A stretch of 64,000 bases of DNA from NCBI RefSeq assembly GCF_901827185.1, contig NZ_LR594673.1, positions 372,001 to 436,000 of the forward strand, in the 5' to 3' direction. Below, in pieces: positions 42,916 through 50,709 of this stretch. The translations under genes were made by a program, and so were the position numbers. The notes under the pieces were generated by a model. The model saw only the letters and a list, made by a program, of their open reading frames with translations. It did no database searches and was not told the origin of the DNA. This DNA comes from Variovorax sp. PBL-E5 (GTDB lineage Bacteria > Pseudomonadota > Gammaproteobacteria > Burkholderiales > Burkholderiaceae_C). The stretch's first letter is position 1; each line of letters begins with the position of its first letter.

Positions 42916-43851
42916 TCACCAGTGGGGATGAACCGGCCGGAAGATCGGCCGCCACAGATACCGTCTGGCGATCTGGCCGTAGCCGCTGTAGTAGAAGTTG
43001 CCGTTGGCCTCGAGCACCGCGCGACGGTTGCGGTGGAAATACCCGGGCATCTCGTACCACGGCATCGTCGGGCACCGATGGTGCACATGGTGCAGGTTGT
43101 TGTTGAGGAAGAGCAGCCCGAACACGGCATTCGACTCGACGATCGCGACCCGCTCGTGGGGCGAATCGTCCCAGCGGTGTTCGGTGAAGGAACGCAGGGC
43201 GCCCAGCATCATGCCCGGGTAGACGAAGCACAGCAGGTACTCGCCCAGGCCCATGCCCGAAACCCGGGTCACGTACCAGAGGACGGGCGCGGCGCTCAAC
43301 GCGTGCACGAGCCAGATGCCAACGTGCGAGAAGTCGCCTGCGGCCAGTCGGCCCAGCTCCGCGCGCAGCATGTTGCCAAGACAAAGGCAGGGCCCCCCGA
43401 TCAGCCGGAACGCGAGCGTCTGGTTGGCAGCGATGACCGCCCGCTGCACCGGGCCGTAGCCATCCCATGCGGCGGCCGAGTGGTAGACGCTCTCCGAATC
43501 CTTCTGCGGATGGGTGAGATGGAAGTTGACGTGGTGGGCGCTGTGGCTGCGGTGATAGAGCGGATAGGGAAGCCAGAGATTGAGCGGGGGCCAGACCAGT
43601 GCCCATCGAACGAGCTTCGGAATGCGGCGCATGGCGTGGATGGCTTCGTGCTGCAGCGAAGCGTGCAGTTGCCCGATGCAACCGCCCAGCACGAACAACA
43701 GCACGCCAGGGACGGCCGCATGTGCGAGGACCAGCGCCGCCCAGGCCAGATAGACGAATATCGCGAGAACCCAGGTCGGGGCTTCGCAACGCCGCCACCA
43801 GCGCGGCGCAGCGGCGGCGTTCGACGAGAGGGTGCGAGCGAGCGTGGTCAT
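42916..43851 (-). CDS. membrane fatty acid desaturase family protein
   Basis: 311 residues with several transmembrane segments (WVLAIFVYLAWAALVLAHAA, GVLLFVLGGCIG). The histidine boxes for a di-iron centre are present: QHEAIHA, HRSHSAHH and NLHHVHH. Members desaturate or hydroxylate lipids or carotenoids in the membrane; the substrate is not clear. It is divergent from the four-domain rhodanese across a 129-bp gap. Confidence 0.86.
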   Translation of the reverse strand: MTTLARTLSSNAAAAPRWWRRCEAPTWVLAIFVYLAWAALVLAHAAVPGVLLFVLGGCIGQLHASLQHEAIHAMRRIPKLVRWALVWPPLNLWLPYPLYHRSHSAHHVNFHLTHPQKDSESVYHSAAAWDGYGPVQRAVIAANQTLAFRLIGGPCLCLGNMLRAELGRLAAGDFSHVGIWLVHALSAAPVLWYVTRVSGMGLGEYLLCFVYPGMMLGALRSFTEHRWDDSPHERVAIVESNAVFGLLFLNNNLHHVHHRCPTMPWYEMPGYFHRNRRAVLEANGNFYYSGYGQIARRYLWRPIFRPVHPHW

Positions 43852-43916
43852 GCGGGCATGTCGAGGGAACGACAAGGAATCTTGCCTGGGGCCGAGGCAT
43901 TCGCTTGCTCCCATTG

Positions 43917-43931
43917 CGCATGAGCACATGC
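43917..43931. promoter_or_regulatory. 15-mer promoter element, copy 1 (upstream of rhodanese)
   Basis: CGCATGAGCACATGC (GCATG/CATGC arms, 4-base spacer) lies 50 bases before the rhodanese start. The identical 15-mer is at 46546-46560 before the ketopantoate reductase gene, and both are followed by similarly spaced AAA, CTT, GGTCA, GCGGC and CCTAC blocks. Probably one regulator's operator plus a shared promoter. Confidence 0.55.
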
Positions 43932-43980
43932 ACAAAATCTTTCCGGTCACAGCGGCCCATGCGCCTACAGTCCTTCCTTC

Positions 43981-45588
43981 ATGGCCCGTCCGTCCTTGCC
44001 ATCGTCCATCACGCCCCAGGCGCTTCACGGCCTGCTGCTGGACGACCAGGAACTCGCCCTTCTCGACGTGCGCGAGGCACGCGCGTATGTGGGCGGCCAT
44101 CTGAACCTCGCGCGGCTCGCCCCGCTCTCCTGCCTGCCGCTCGACGTGCGCGCGCTGGTGCCGCGTCTCGGCACGCCGGTGGTGCTCGTCGATGCCGGCG
44201 ACCCGCACGGCCCGGCGCCGCGTGCGGCAAAGCTGCTGGCCCGGCTCGGCTACACCGATGTGCGCACGCTGGCCGGCGGCACGGTCGCCTGGCAGGCGGC
44301 GGGCTTTGCGCTGATCGACGGCTATGGCACGCTCGTCAAGGCATTCGGAGGCCAGGTGCTGGCCCACCATGCGACGCCCACCTGGCAGGGCGATGCATTG
44401 CGGGCGCACCGGACGGCCGGTACGCCGGTGACCCTGATCGACGCGCGGCCCGCAGACGAATATGCGTTCCTGTCGCTTCCAGGCGCCGGCAATCACCCGG
44501 GCTGCGAACTCGCGCTGCGCCAATGGCCCGTCGATGCGCAAGCCGGCCCCTGGGTCGTCCACTGCTTCAGCCGCACGCGCGGCATCATCGGCAGCACCAG
44601 CTTGCGCCTGCTCGGTCATCCCGATGTGCACTTCCTCGAGGACGGCGTCATGCAGTGGGCGCTCGAAGGCGCGCCCGTCTTGCAGGACGCTTTGCCGGCT
44701 GTCGATCTGCCTGCAGCGTCCGATGAAGCCCTTCGCCGCCGGGCCGACGACCTGATCGCGCGCCACGACCTGCCGCTGCTGCACCCGGACCTGCTCTTGC
44801 GCCGGCAGGCCGAGGCCGACAGGACGCTCTACCTTTTCGATCTGCGGCCGGGCGCCGTCGTCGACGGCACCCCGCCCGGTGTGGGCGCCGTTGCCGGTGG
44901 CCAGTTGCTCATGCACTTCGAGAACCTGATCGGCACTCGCGGCGCGCGCATCGTGCTGCTGGATGAACCGCATCGCCTTCGCGCAGCCGTCACTGCCTTC
45001 TGGCTGCTGCAATTGAACCAGGCCGAGGTGTTCATCCTGGACGGCGAATTGCCCGCTTCGTGGATCGCAGGGCGCGACAGCGGCGAAGACCTGACGGCAT
45101 CCGCCGGCGAAGGGCTCTCGCCAGCCCAACTGGCCGCGCTGTTGCGTTCCGCGCCGGCGCGCATCCGCGTGATCGACGTCGGTCCGAGCGCCGATTTCGA
45201 GCGCGCACACCTTCCAGGCGCGGACTACCTGTTGCCCTACACGCTCGAGCCGGTCGCCGCACTGCAACGGCCCGGCCTCGCCATCGTCTTCACTTCGCCC
45301 GACGGCCGGGCCGCCCGGTGGGTCACGGCCGAGGTCCGCGAACGCTGGCCCGACTGCCATGCCGAGTGGCTTCAGGGCGGCACCGATGCATGGCGGGCCG
45401 CCGGGCGGCCGACCGAGCAGGTTTGGGAACCCGCCCAACGCCTCACGCCCTTCGAGGACGACTGGGGTTCGGTGATGCGGGTGCCGGCCTCGCATCGCGA
45501 CCGCGCATGGACCGACTACCTCGTGTGGGAGCGCGGCCTGAGCGCACGCGTGGTGCGCGATCCCACGGTGCGCTTTCGGCTCTTCTGA
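43981..45588 (+). CDS. four-domain rhodanese-like sulfurtransferase
   Basis: 535 residues with four rhodanese-like modules, recognised by repeated LLDVREARAYVGGHL, LIDARPADEYAFLSLPGA, LFDLRPGAVVDGTPPGVG and VIDVGPSADFERAHLPGADY. Only module 2 keeps an active-site cysteine (VVHCFSRTRGIIGS); modules 1, 3 and 4 have VLVDAGDPHG, VLLDEPHRLR and VFTSPDGRAA instead. It should carry a persulfide on one Cys, the other modules being structural or docking. It shares a promoter element with the gene at 46625 and lies near the encapsulin locus, suggesting a role in sulfur trafficking. Confidence 0.85.
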   Translation: MARPSLPSSITPQALHGLLLDDQELALLDVREARAYVGGHLNLARLAPLSCLPLDVRALVPRLGTPVVLVDAGDPHGPAPRAAKLLARLGYTDVRTLAGGTVAWQAAGFALIDGYGTLVKAFGGQVLAHHATPTWQGDALRAHRTAGTPVTLIDARPADEYAFLSLPGAGNHPGCELALRQWPVDAQAGPWVVHCFSRTRGIIGSTSLRLLGHPDVHFLEDGVMQWALEGAPVLQDALPAVDLPAASDEALRRRADDLIARHDLPLLHPDLLLRRQAEADRTLYLFDLRPGAVVDGTPPGVGAVAGGQLLMHFENLIGTRGARIVLLDEPHRLRAAVTAFWLLQLNQAEVFILDGELPASWIAGRDSGEDLTASAGEGLSPAQLAALLRSAPARIRVIDVGPSADFERAHLPGADYLLPYTLEPVAALQRPGLAIVFTSPDGRAARWVTAEVRERWPDCHAEWLQGGTDAWRAAGRPTEQVWEPAQRLTPFEDDWGSVMRVPASHRDRAWTDYLVWERGLSARVVRDPTVRFRLF

Positions 45589-45619
45589 ACGCTGGTTTCG
45601 CTCGCGCCGACCCGGTCGC

Positions 45620-46083
45620 TCAGGCCTGCGCCGGCGCGTGCGGCTCGCCCAGTGACAGCATCAACCGGTTGGCCCAGTTGAAGAAGGCCGCGCCATGGAT
45701 CACGTCGGCGATCGCGAGATCGTCGAGGCCCACGGCGAGAAATGCGAGGCGAAGCGCGCATGCACCGACGCGCAATAGATGCAGCCGTTGTAGCGCGAGG
45801 TCGCTGCGGCCGAGAGTTCACGCTCGGCACGCGGCAGGCCGGCATCGGGGTTGTAGAAGATGTCCTTGTCGGTGCGAGTGCGCGCGCCGAGGATGTCGGG
45901 GTCACGCGCGAGAAGCATGAAGTACGGCGACTTGGCGCGCGACGCGTCGACCAGGCCCGTCCGATGGCGCTCCGTCAGCTCGGACTCGGGCAGCGGCTCG
46001 AGCCAGGGCAGCCAGTCGAGCACCGCCTGGGTGAACGCGTCGGGCGGGACGTTGTCGGGATGCGAGAGGGTTGGATGGCTCAT
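45620..46083 (-). pseudogene. AhpD/peroxidase-related protein (Avi_7169-like), internal deletion and frameshift
   Basis: The N-terminal ~116 residues are intact (FTQAVLDWLPWLEPLPESEL, LPRAERELSAAATSRYNGCI, then YCASVHARFASHF with the CxxC-type site). The frame then changes: the C-terminus VGLDDLAIADVIHGAAFFNW, ANRLMLSLGEPHAPAQA continues in another frame. About 40 codons are missing at the join near 45730. The encoded enzyme is a carboxymuconolactone decarboxylase-like peroxidase that normally accompanies flavin monooxygenases; here it is dead. Confidence 0.75.
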
Positions 46084-46095
46084 GAGGTGACCCGA

Positions 46096-46578
46096 TCAGG
46101 CAGTGACGGAAGATGCAGGGCGGGCCGCGAGCGCACGCAGGCCGGCGACCACGCGGATCTGGAAGGACAGGAAGGCCACCAGCTGCGACAGCGTGACGAT
46201 GTCGGTGGTGGACCAGCCCGCATCAAGCAGCGCCTGCAGGTCCGCGGCCTTCGCGTCGCGCGGATGCAGCACCAGCAGGTGGGCATGCACCAGCGCGGCC
46301 GACAGCCGCGCACCGAGCACGGCACGGTGCGCGTCGCCAATCGCATGAACAGGTCCGGGCGCGTCCTCGATGCTCAACGGGCCCACGGGAAAGCGGCCGT
46401 ACGGACCGTGTGCAGCGGCTTGCGCGGCTTCGGCAGCGACTGCTTCGAGCAGGCGGGTCGGGCCGTTCGCGCGCGCCAGGCCGCGGGCGTAGAAGGCAGC
46501 GAACTCGGCCTGCCCGTGCAGGCCGGCCACGAAGACTTCGGTTTTCGCATGAGCACATGCCGAAAGCTTCGTGGTCAA
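46096..46578 (-). pseudogene. CMD-domain protein (Avi_7170-like), N-terminally truncated
   Basis: Homology-like sequence starts only at VFVAGLHGQAEFAAFYARGL and runs to the end (ALLDAGWSTTDIVTLSQLVA, FLSFQIRVVAGLRAL). The first ~55-60 residues expected for the family are missing, and the reading frame upstream runs into the promoter of the divergent reductase, with only a TTG as start. It looks like an N-terminal deletion whose join lies near 46545, right beside the shared 15-mer. It pairs with the broken AhpD-like gene downstream. Confidence 0.65.
46546..46560. promoter_or_regulatory. 15-mer promoter element, copy 2 (upstream of ketopantoate reductase)
   Basis: Identical CGCATGAGCACATGC as at 43917-43931, 65 bases before the reductase ATG, followed by the same order of short blocks. 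It sits at the apparent deletion junction of the truncated CMD gene. Confidence 0.55.
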
Positions 46579-46624
46579 GCGGCGCGCGACAGCCTACGCT
46601 GCGACGAACCTGAAAGAACGATCC

Positions 46625-47584
46625 ATGAAAATTCTCGTGGCGGGCGCTGGCGCCCTGGGCGGCTACTTCGGCGGCAGGCTGCTGCAGGCCGGGCAGGACG
46701 TGACCTTCCTGGCGCGCCCCTCGCGCGCGGCCCAACTGGCGGCGAGCGGCCTGGTCATCCACAGCCCGTGGGGCGATGCGCATCTGGCGTCGGCGCCGAC
46801 CGTGCTCGCGCATCAGTTCAAAGCGCCCGCCGACCTCGTCATCGTGGCCTGCAAGGCCTACGACCTCGAAGGAACGATCGCTGCATTCGCCCCCGCGGTC
46901 GGTCCCGAGACCACGATCCTGCCGCTGCAGAACGGACTGCGCCATATCGACCGGCTGACGGAGCGCTTCGGCTTTCGCAAGGTGCTCGGCGGACTCGGCG
47001 CGATCTCCGCTGCGCTCGATGAGAGCGGCGCCGTGCTGCACCTCGGCCGCGAGCACACGCTGGCCTTCGGTGAACTCGATGGCGTGCACAGCCCGCGGGT
47101 CGATGCGATCGCCGCCGCGTTCGCATCGGCCCGCTTCGACAGCCAGCCGAGCGACCGGATCATGCAGGCCCTGTGGGAGAAGTGGGTGCACGTCGCGACG
47201 CTGGCCGGCGCCACCAGCCTGATGCGCGCGAGCGTGGGCGACATCGTCCGCGCCGGGGCGCAGGGCGTGGCCCTCGAGCTGCTCAACGAGTGCAGCCGCA
47301 TCGCCGCGCACAACGGCTTCGCGCCAAGTCCCGAAGCGCTGGGCCGAACCCGCGCGGCCGTGACAGCGCCGGGTTCGTCCCTCACCGCCTCCCTGCTGAC
47401 GGACATCGAGCGCGGCGCACCGACCGAAGGCGATCACATCCTCGGCGACTTGCTGCGCCGCGGACGCTGGTCGACCGCCGACACGGTGCTGCTGCCCCTG
47501 GCCTATGCCCAGCTGCGCAGCTACGAAGCCAGACGCACACGCGACACCGCAAACGCCGAACCGGCGCAACGGCTCGCCGCCTGA
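46625..47584 (+). CDS. ketopantoate reductase (ApbA/PanE) family oxidoreductase
   Basis: 319 residues. NADP-binding MKILVAGAGALGGYFGGRLL, the catalytic region KAYDLEGT ... LPLQNGLRH, and WEKWVHVATLAGATSLMRAS follow the PanE pattern. It reduces 2-dehydropantoate to pantoate for CoA synthesis, or acts on a related 2-ketoacid as a paralogue. It converges on the encapsulin cargo gene with only 6 bp between stops, and shares an upstream 15-mer with the rhodanese gene. Confidence 0.85.
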   Translation: MKILVAGAGALGGYFGGRLLQAGQDVTFLARPSRAAQLAASGLVIHSPWGDAHLASAPTVLAHQFKAPADLVIVACKAYDLEGTIAAFAPAVGPETTILPLQNGLRHIDRLTERFGFRKVLGGLGAISAALDESGAVLHLGREHTLAFGELDGVHSPRVDAIAAAFASARFDSQPSDRIMQALWEKWVHVATLAGATSLMRASVGDIVRAGAQGVALELLNECSRIAAHNGFAPSPEALGRTRAAVTAPGSSLTASLLTDIERGAPTEGDHILGDLLRRGRWSTADTVLLPLAYAQLRSYEARRTRDTANAEPAQRLAA

Positions 47585-47590
47585 CGACGC

Positions 47591-49432
47591 TCAACCCGCG
47601 CGGCGCTGCCCCGCGAGCCGGCGCACCACCGCCACCAGCCGGTCGATCTCGTCGAAGGTGTTGTAGAAGGCCAGCGACGGCCGCACCGTCGTCTCGACGC
47701 CGAAGCGGCGCAGGATCGGTTGCGCGCAATGGTGTCCGGTGCGCACCGCGATGCCTTCGTCGTTGAGTGCGTGGCCCACTTCCTCGGTGCTGTAGCCGTC
47801 GAGAACGAAGGACATCACGCTGGCCTTGTCGGCGGCGGTACCGATCAGCCGCACGCCTTGGACCGCGCCCAGTTGCTGCATGCCGTAGACCAGCAGCTCG
47901 TGCTCGTAGCGCGCGATGGTCTCGATGCCGATCTGGTTCACGTAGTCGATCGCGGCACCGAGGCCCACCGCGTCGGCGATGTTGCCGGTGCCGGCTTCGA
48001 ACTTGTTCGGGATCGGCTGGAACACCGTCTTCTCGAAAGTGACATCGGCGATCATGTTGCCGCCGCCCTGCCAGGGCGGCATGTCCTCCAGCACTTCGCG
48101 CTTGCCCCAGACCACGCCGATGCCGGTCGGTCCGAACACCTTGTGGCCGGAGAACACGAAAAAGTCGGCGCCGATGTCCTGCACGTCGACCCGCATGTGC
48201 GAGACCGACTGCGCGCCGTCGACCAACGCCCGAGCGCCGGCGCGGTGTGCGAGCGCGACGATCTCCTTCACCGGCACCACCGTGCCGAGGGCGTTCGAGA
48301 CCTGCGTGACGGCGACGATCTTCGTGCGGTCGTTCAGCAGCTTGCGGTACTCGTCGAGCAGCACCTGGCCCGAATCGTCGACCGGGATCACGCGCAGCGT
48401 CGCGCCCCTGGCCGAGGCGAGCTGCTGCCAGGGCACGATGTTGGCGTGATGCTCGAGATGCGAGACGATGATCTCGTCGCCCTCGCCCACGTGCTGGCCG
48501 CCCCAGCTCTTGGCGACCAGGTTGATCGCCTCGGTGGTGCCGCGCACGAAGATCACCTCGTTCACGTCGGGCGCGTTGAGAAACAAGCGCACGCGTTCGC
48601 GCGCGCCCTCGTAGGCATCGGTGGCGCGCGCGGCGAGTTCGTGCGCGGCGCGGTGGATGTTCGAGTTCTCGTGTTCGTAGAAGTACGAGACGCGGTCGAT
48701 CACCGGCTGCGGCTTGTGGGTGGTGGCGGCGTTGTCGAACCAGACCAGCGACCGACCGTTCACACGCTCCTGCAGGATCGGGAAATCGCGCCGCACGGCA
48801 TGCACGTCGAAGGGCTGCCGCTGGCCTGCGGTGGCCACCGGCACGTCGCCATGCGGTGATGGCTTGGCGGGCGTGACGTAGCCGCTGGTCAATCGCACCG
48901 AGTCGACGAAGTAGTACTGCGGCTCGGTCGAAGGCGCAAGGTCCGGGGCCTGTTCGGGCGGCTTCGTCAGCAGGCGCCGGACATCGCCGCCTTCGGGCTG
49001 CGCGAAGGGATAGCTCGCAAACCCGTCGTGCACGCCGAGCACCGCGTCACCGAGCCGCGGCTCGTGCGCAGGCAAGGCGCTCTGCAGCGAGTCAGGCACG
49101 CCATTGCCTGCCACCGCATGCGGCAGCAGGGATGGGGCCCGGTTGCCGATCGACAGCACCTGGGTCGGCGACGCGGGAATGAGATTGGCGCCCGGCACCT
49201 GTCCTTGCGGGATCGGCGTGCCCGGCACGCTGGGGCCGAAGCCGGCCGGGCTCACCAGCGGCGAGCCGGGCGGCGCCAACTGCGAAGGCGCCTGCACGCC
49301 GGGCGGCAGGGCCTGGCCCGGCAGCGCGGCGAAAAGCTGGCTCGCCATGCGCGCGAGCACGACCGGGTCGAACGGCGCCTCGGCCTGCTGCGGGATCGAC
49401 GGCAGGCCAGGTGGAGAAAGAGACGTGCTCAC
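47591..49432 (-). CDS. family 2A encapsulin cargo: cysteine desulfurase with disordered N-terminal targeting domain
   Basis: 613 residues from the GTG at 49432. Residues 1 to ~207 are low-complexity, Pro/Ala/Gly-rich, with one likely helix (FDPVVLARMASQLFAALPG at 21-39) and a closing YYFVDSVRLTSGY. A SufS-type desulfurase follows (FDVHAVRRDFPILQ, WFDNAATTHKP). PLP lysine is Lys431 (SGHKVFGPTG) and persulfide cysteine Cys569 (RTGHHCAQPIL). It converts cysteine to alanine and enzyme-bound sulfane sulfur. The long disordered domain is the known cargo-loading feature of desulfurases housed in SrpI-type shells. It lies 10 bases after the shell gene. No strong ribosome site precedes the GTG; an ATG at 49486 inside the shell gene is possible. 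Confidence 0.93.
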   Translation of the reverse strand: MSTSLSPPGLPSIPQQAEAPFDPVVLARMASQLFAALPGQALPPGVQAPSQLAPPGSPLVSPAGFGPSVPGTPIPQGQVPGANLIPASPTQVLSIGNRAPSLLPHAVAGNGVPDSLQSALPAHEPRLGDAVLGVHDGFASYPFAQPEGGDVRRLLTKPPEQAPDLAPSTEPQYYFVDSVRLTSGYVTPAKPSPHGDVPVATAGQRQPFDVHAVRRDFPILQERVNGRSLVWFDNAATTHKPQPVIDRVSYFYEHENSNIHRAAHELAARATDAYEGARERVRLFLNAPDVNEVIFVRGTTEAINLVAKSWGGQHVGEGDEIIVSHLEHHANIVPWQQLASARGATLRVIPVDDSGQVLLDEYRKLLNDRTKIVAVTQVSNALGTVVPVKEIVALAHRAGARALVDGAQSVSHMRVDVQDIGADFFVFSGHKVFGPTGIGVVWGKREVLEDMPPWQGGGNMIADVTFEKTVFQPIPNKFEAGTGNIADAVGLGAAIDYVNQIGIETIARYEHELLVYGMQQLGAVQGVRLIGTAADKASVMSFVLDGYSTEEVGHALNDEGIAVRTGHHCAQPILRRFGVETTVRPSLAFYNTFDEIDRLVAVVRRLAGQRRAG

Positions 49433-49442
49433 GCTCGGCGTC

Positions 49443-50375
49443 TTACTTGTAGGTGTCGGGGTAGTCGTGGTACTTGCCGATCTCGACATCGTCGAGCACG
49501 GCCAGCGCATCCGGCGTCAGGACCGCCAGCGAGCAATACAGCGAAATCAGGTAGGAGGCGATCGCGTGGTTGTTGATTCCCATGAAGCGCACCGACAGCC
49601 CCGGGCTCTGTTCACCGGTCAGGCCCGGCTGGAACAGGCCGACCACGCCCTGGCGCTTGTCGCCCACGCGCAGCAGCAGGATCTTGCTCTTGCCATCGGC
49701 CAGCGGCACCTTGTTGGACGGGATCAGCGGGATGCCGCGCCAGGTGATGAACTGCGAGCCGAACAGGCTCACGGTGGGCGGCGGCACACCGCGGCGGGTG
49801 GCTTCGCGGCCGAAGGCAGCGATGGCCAGCGGATGGGTGAGGAAGAACGCGGGCTCTTTCCAGACCTTGGTCAGGAGTTCGTCGAGATCGTCCGGCGTCG
49901 GCGCGCCGGTCAGCGGGAAGATGCGCTGCTCGTCCGTCACCTGCGACAGCAGGCCGTAGTCCGGATTGTTGATGAGCTCGCTTTCCTGGTTCTCCTTGAT
50001 CGTCTCGATCGTGAGGCGCAATTGCTCCTTGATCTGGTCGTGCGGACTGCTGTAGAGGTCGGAGATGCGCGTATGCACGTCCAGCACGGTGCTCACGGCG
50101 TTGAGGAAATACTCGCGCGGCTGCTCCTCGTAGTCGACCCAGGTGCGCGGCAACTGGTTCTCGCTTTCGCGCGCGGTGCACGTGACCTGGATCGACTCCG
50201 GATTCTTCACCTTGTTGAGGCGGTAGATGCCGGCCTCCACGGGCACCCACTGCAGCAGGTGCGTCAACCAGCGTGGACTGATGGTTTCGAGCTGGGGAAC
50301 CGTCTTGGTGGCATTGGCTAGCTGGCGCGCGGCGCTGTCGCCGAGGGCGTGCGTTCCGCCGACTGTGGCTGTCAT
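49443..50375 (-). CDS. srpI: family 2A encapsulin shell protein (SrpI-like)
   Basis: 310 residues, the SrpI family size. Key stretches: ARQLANATKTVPQLETISPR, WLTHLLQWVPVEAGIYRLNK, SLFGSQFITWRGIPLIPSNK, LRVGDKRQGVVGLFQPGLTG and the end DALAVLDDVEIGKYHDYPDT. The fold is HK97-like with an N-arm; many copies self-assemble into a nanocompartment. Published SrpI-type shells enclose cysteine desulfurase and respond to sulfur limitation. Here it is followed directly by that cargo and preceded by XRE and serine acetyltransferase genes. No signal peptide: cytosolic. Confidence 0.96.
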   Translation of the reverse strand: MTATVGGTHALGDSAARQLANATKTVPQLETISPRWLTHLLQWVPVEAGIYRLNKVKNPESIQVTCTARESENQLPRTWVDYEEQPREYFLNAVSTVLDVHTRISDLYSSPHDQIKEQLRLTIETIKENQESELINNPDYGLLSQVTDEQRIFPLTGAPTPDDLDELLTKVWKEPAFFLTHPLAIAAFGREATRRGVPPPTVSLFGSQFITWRGIPLIPSNKVPLADGKSKILLLRVGDKRQGVVGLFQPGLTGEQSPGLSVRFMGINNHAIASYLISLYCSLAVLTPDALAVLDDVEIGKYHDYPDTYK

Positions 50376-50439
50376 GAGGGGAGACTCCGTGGTTCGGGAA
50401 GAGGGACTGCGGGAAGTGTCGAAGGCTTCGGGTTTCCCC

Positions 50440-50709
50440 TCAACGGGCTATAGCCGCCAAGTTGATGAGCTGGCCGGCACGCCGCTCGGCAAGCTGCTCG
50501 CAGTGCGCGAGCAGCGCGGCCACGTCGAGCTGCAGCGCGAGCGCGAGCTTCTCGGCCGTGACGATCGAGGCGATGACGCGCCCGCGCTCGATCTCGCCGA
50601 CGTAGGAACGATCGAGGTCCGAGCGTTCGGCCAACTGGCCCTGCGACCAGCCGTTGCGCACGCGCAGCTGGCGCACTGCCACGCCGAAGCATTCCACCAG
50701 TCCCGTCAT
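50440..50709 (-). CDS. small XRE-family DNA-binding protein inside the encapsulin operon
   Basis: 89 residues. Helix-turn-helix VRQLRVRNGWSQGQLAERSD, LDRSYVGEIERGR and then ASIVTAEKLALALQLDVAAL are Cro/CI-type. It overlaps the serine acetyltransferase stop by one base and lies 64 bp before the shell gene. A likely local regulator of the sulfur operon, possibly autoregulatory; no obvious operator was identified. Confidence 0.88.
   Translation of the reverse strand: MTGLVECFGVAVRQLRVRNGWSQGQLAERSDLDRSYVGEIERGRVIASIVTAEKLALALQLDVAALLAHCEQLAERRAGQLINLAAIAR

Noticed and set aside
42312..43106. 264-codon plus-strand ORF as a complete gene
   Set aside because: Only its first ~75 codons match Tn3 transposase blocks; the rest is out of frame with the continuing homology and lies antisense to the desaturase.
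49443..50375. Phage capsid reading of the SrpI-like gene
   Set aside because: The HK97-like fold could suggest a prophage, but no portal, protease, terminase or tail genes flank it, and the adjacent desulfurase, EpsC and rhodanese genes fit a family 2A encapsulin.
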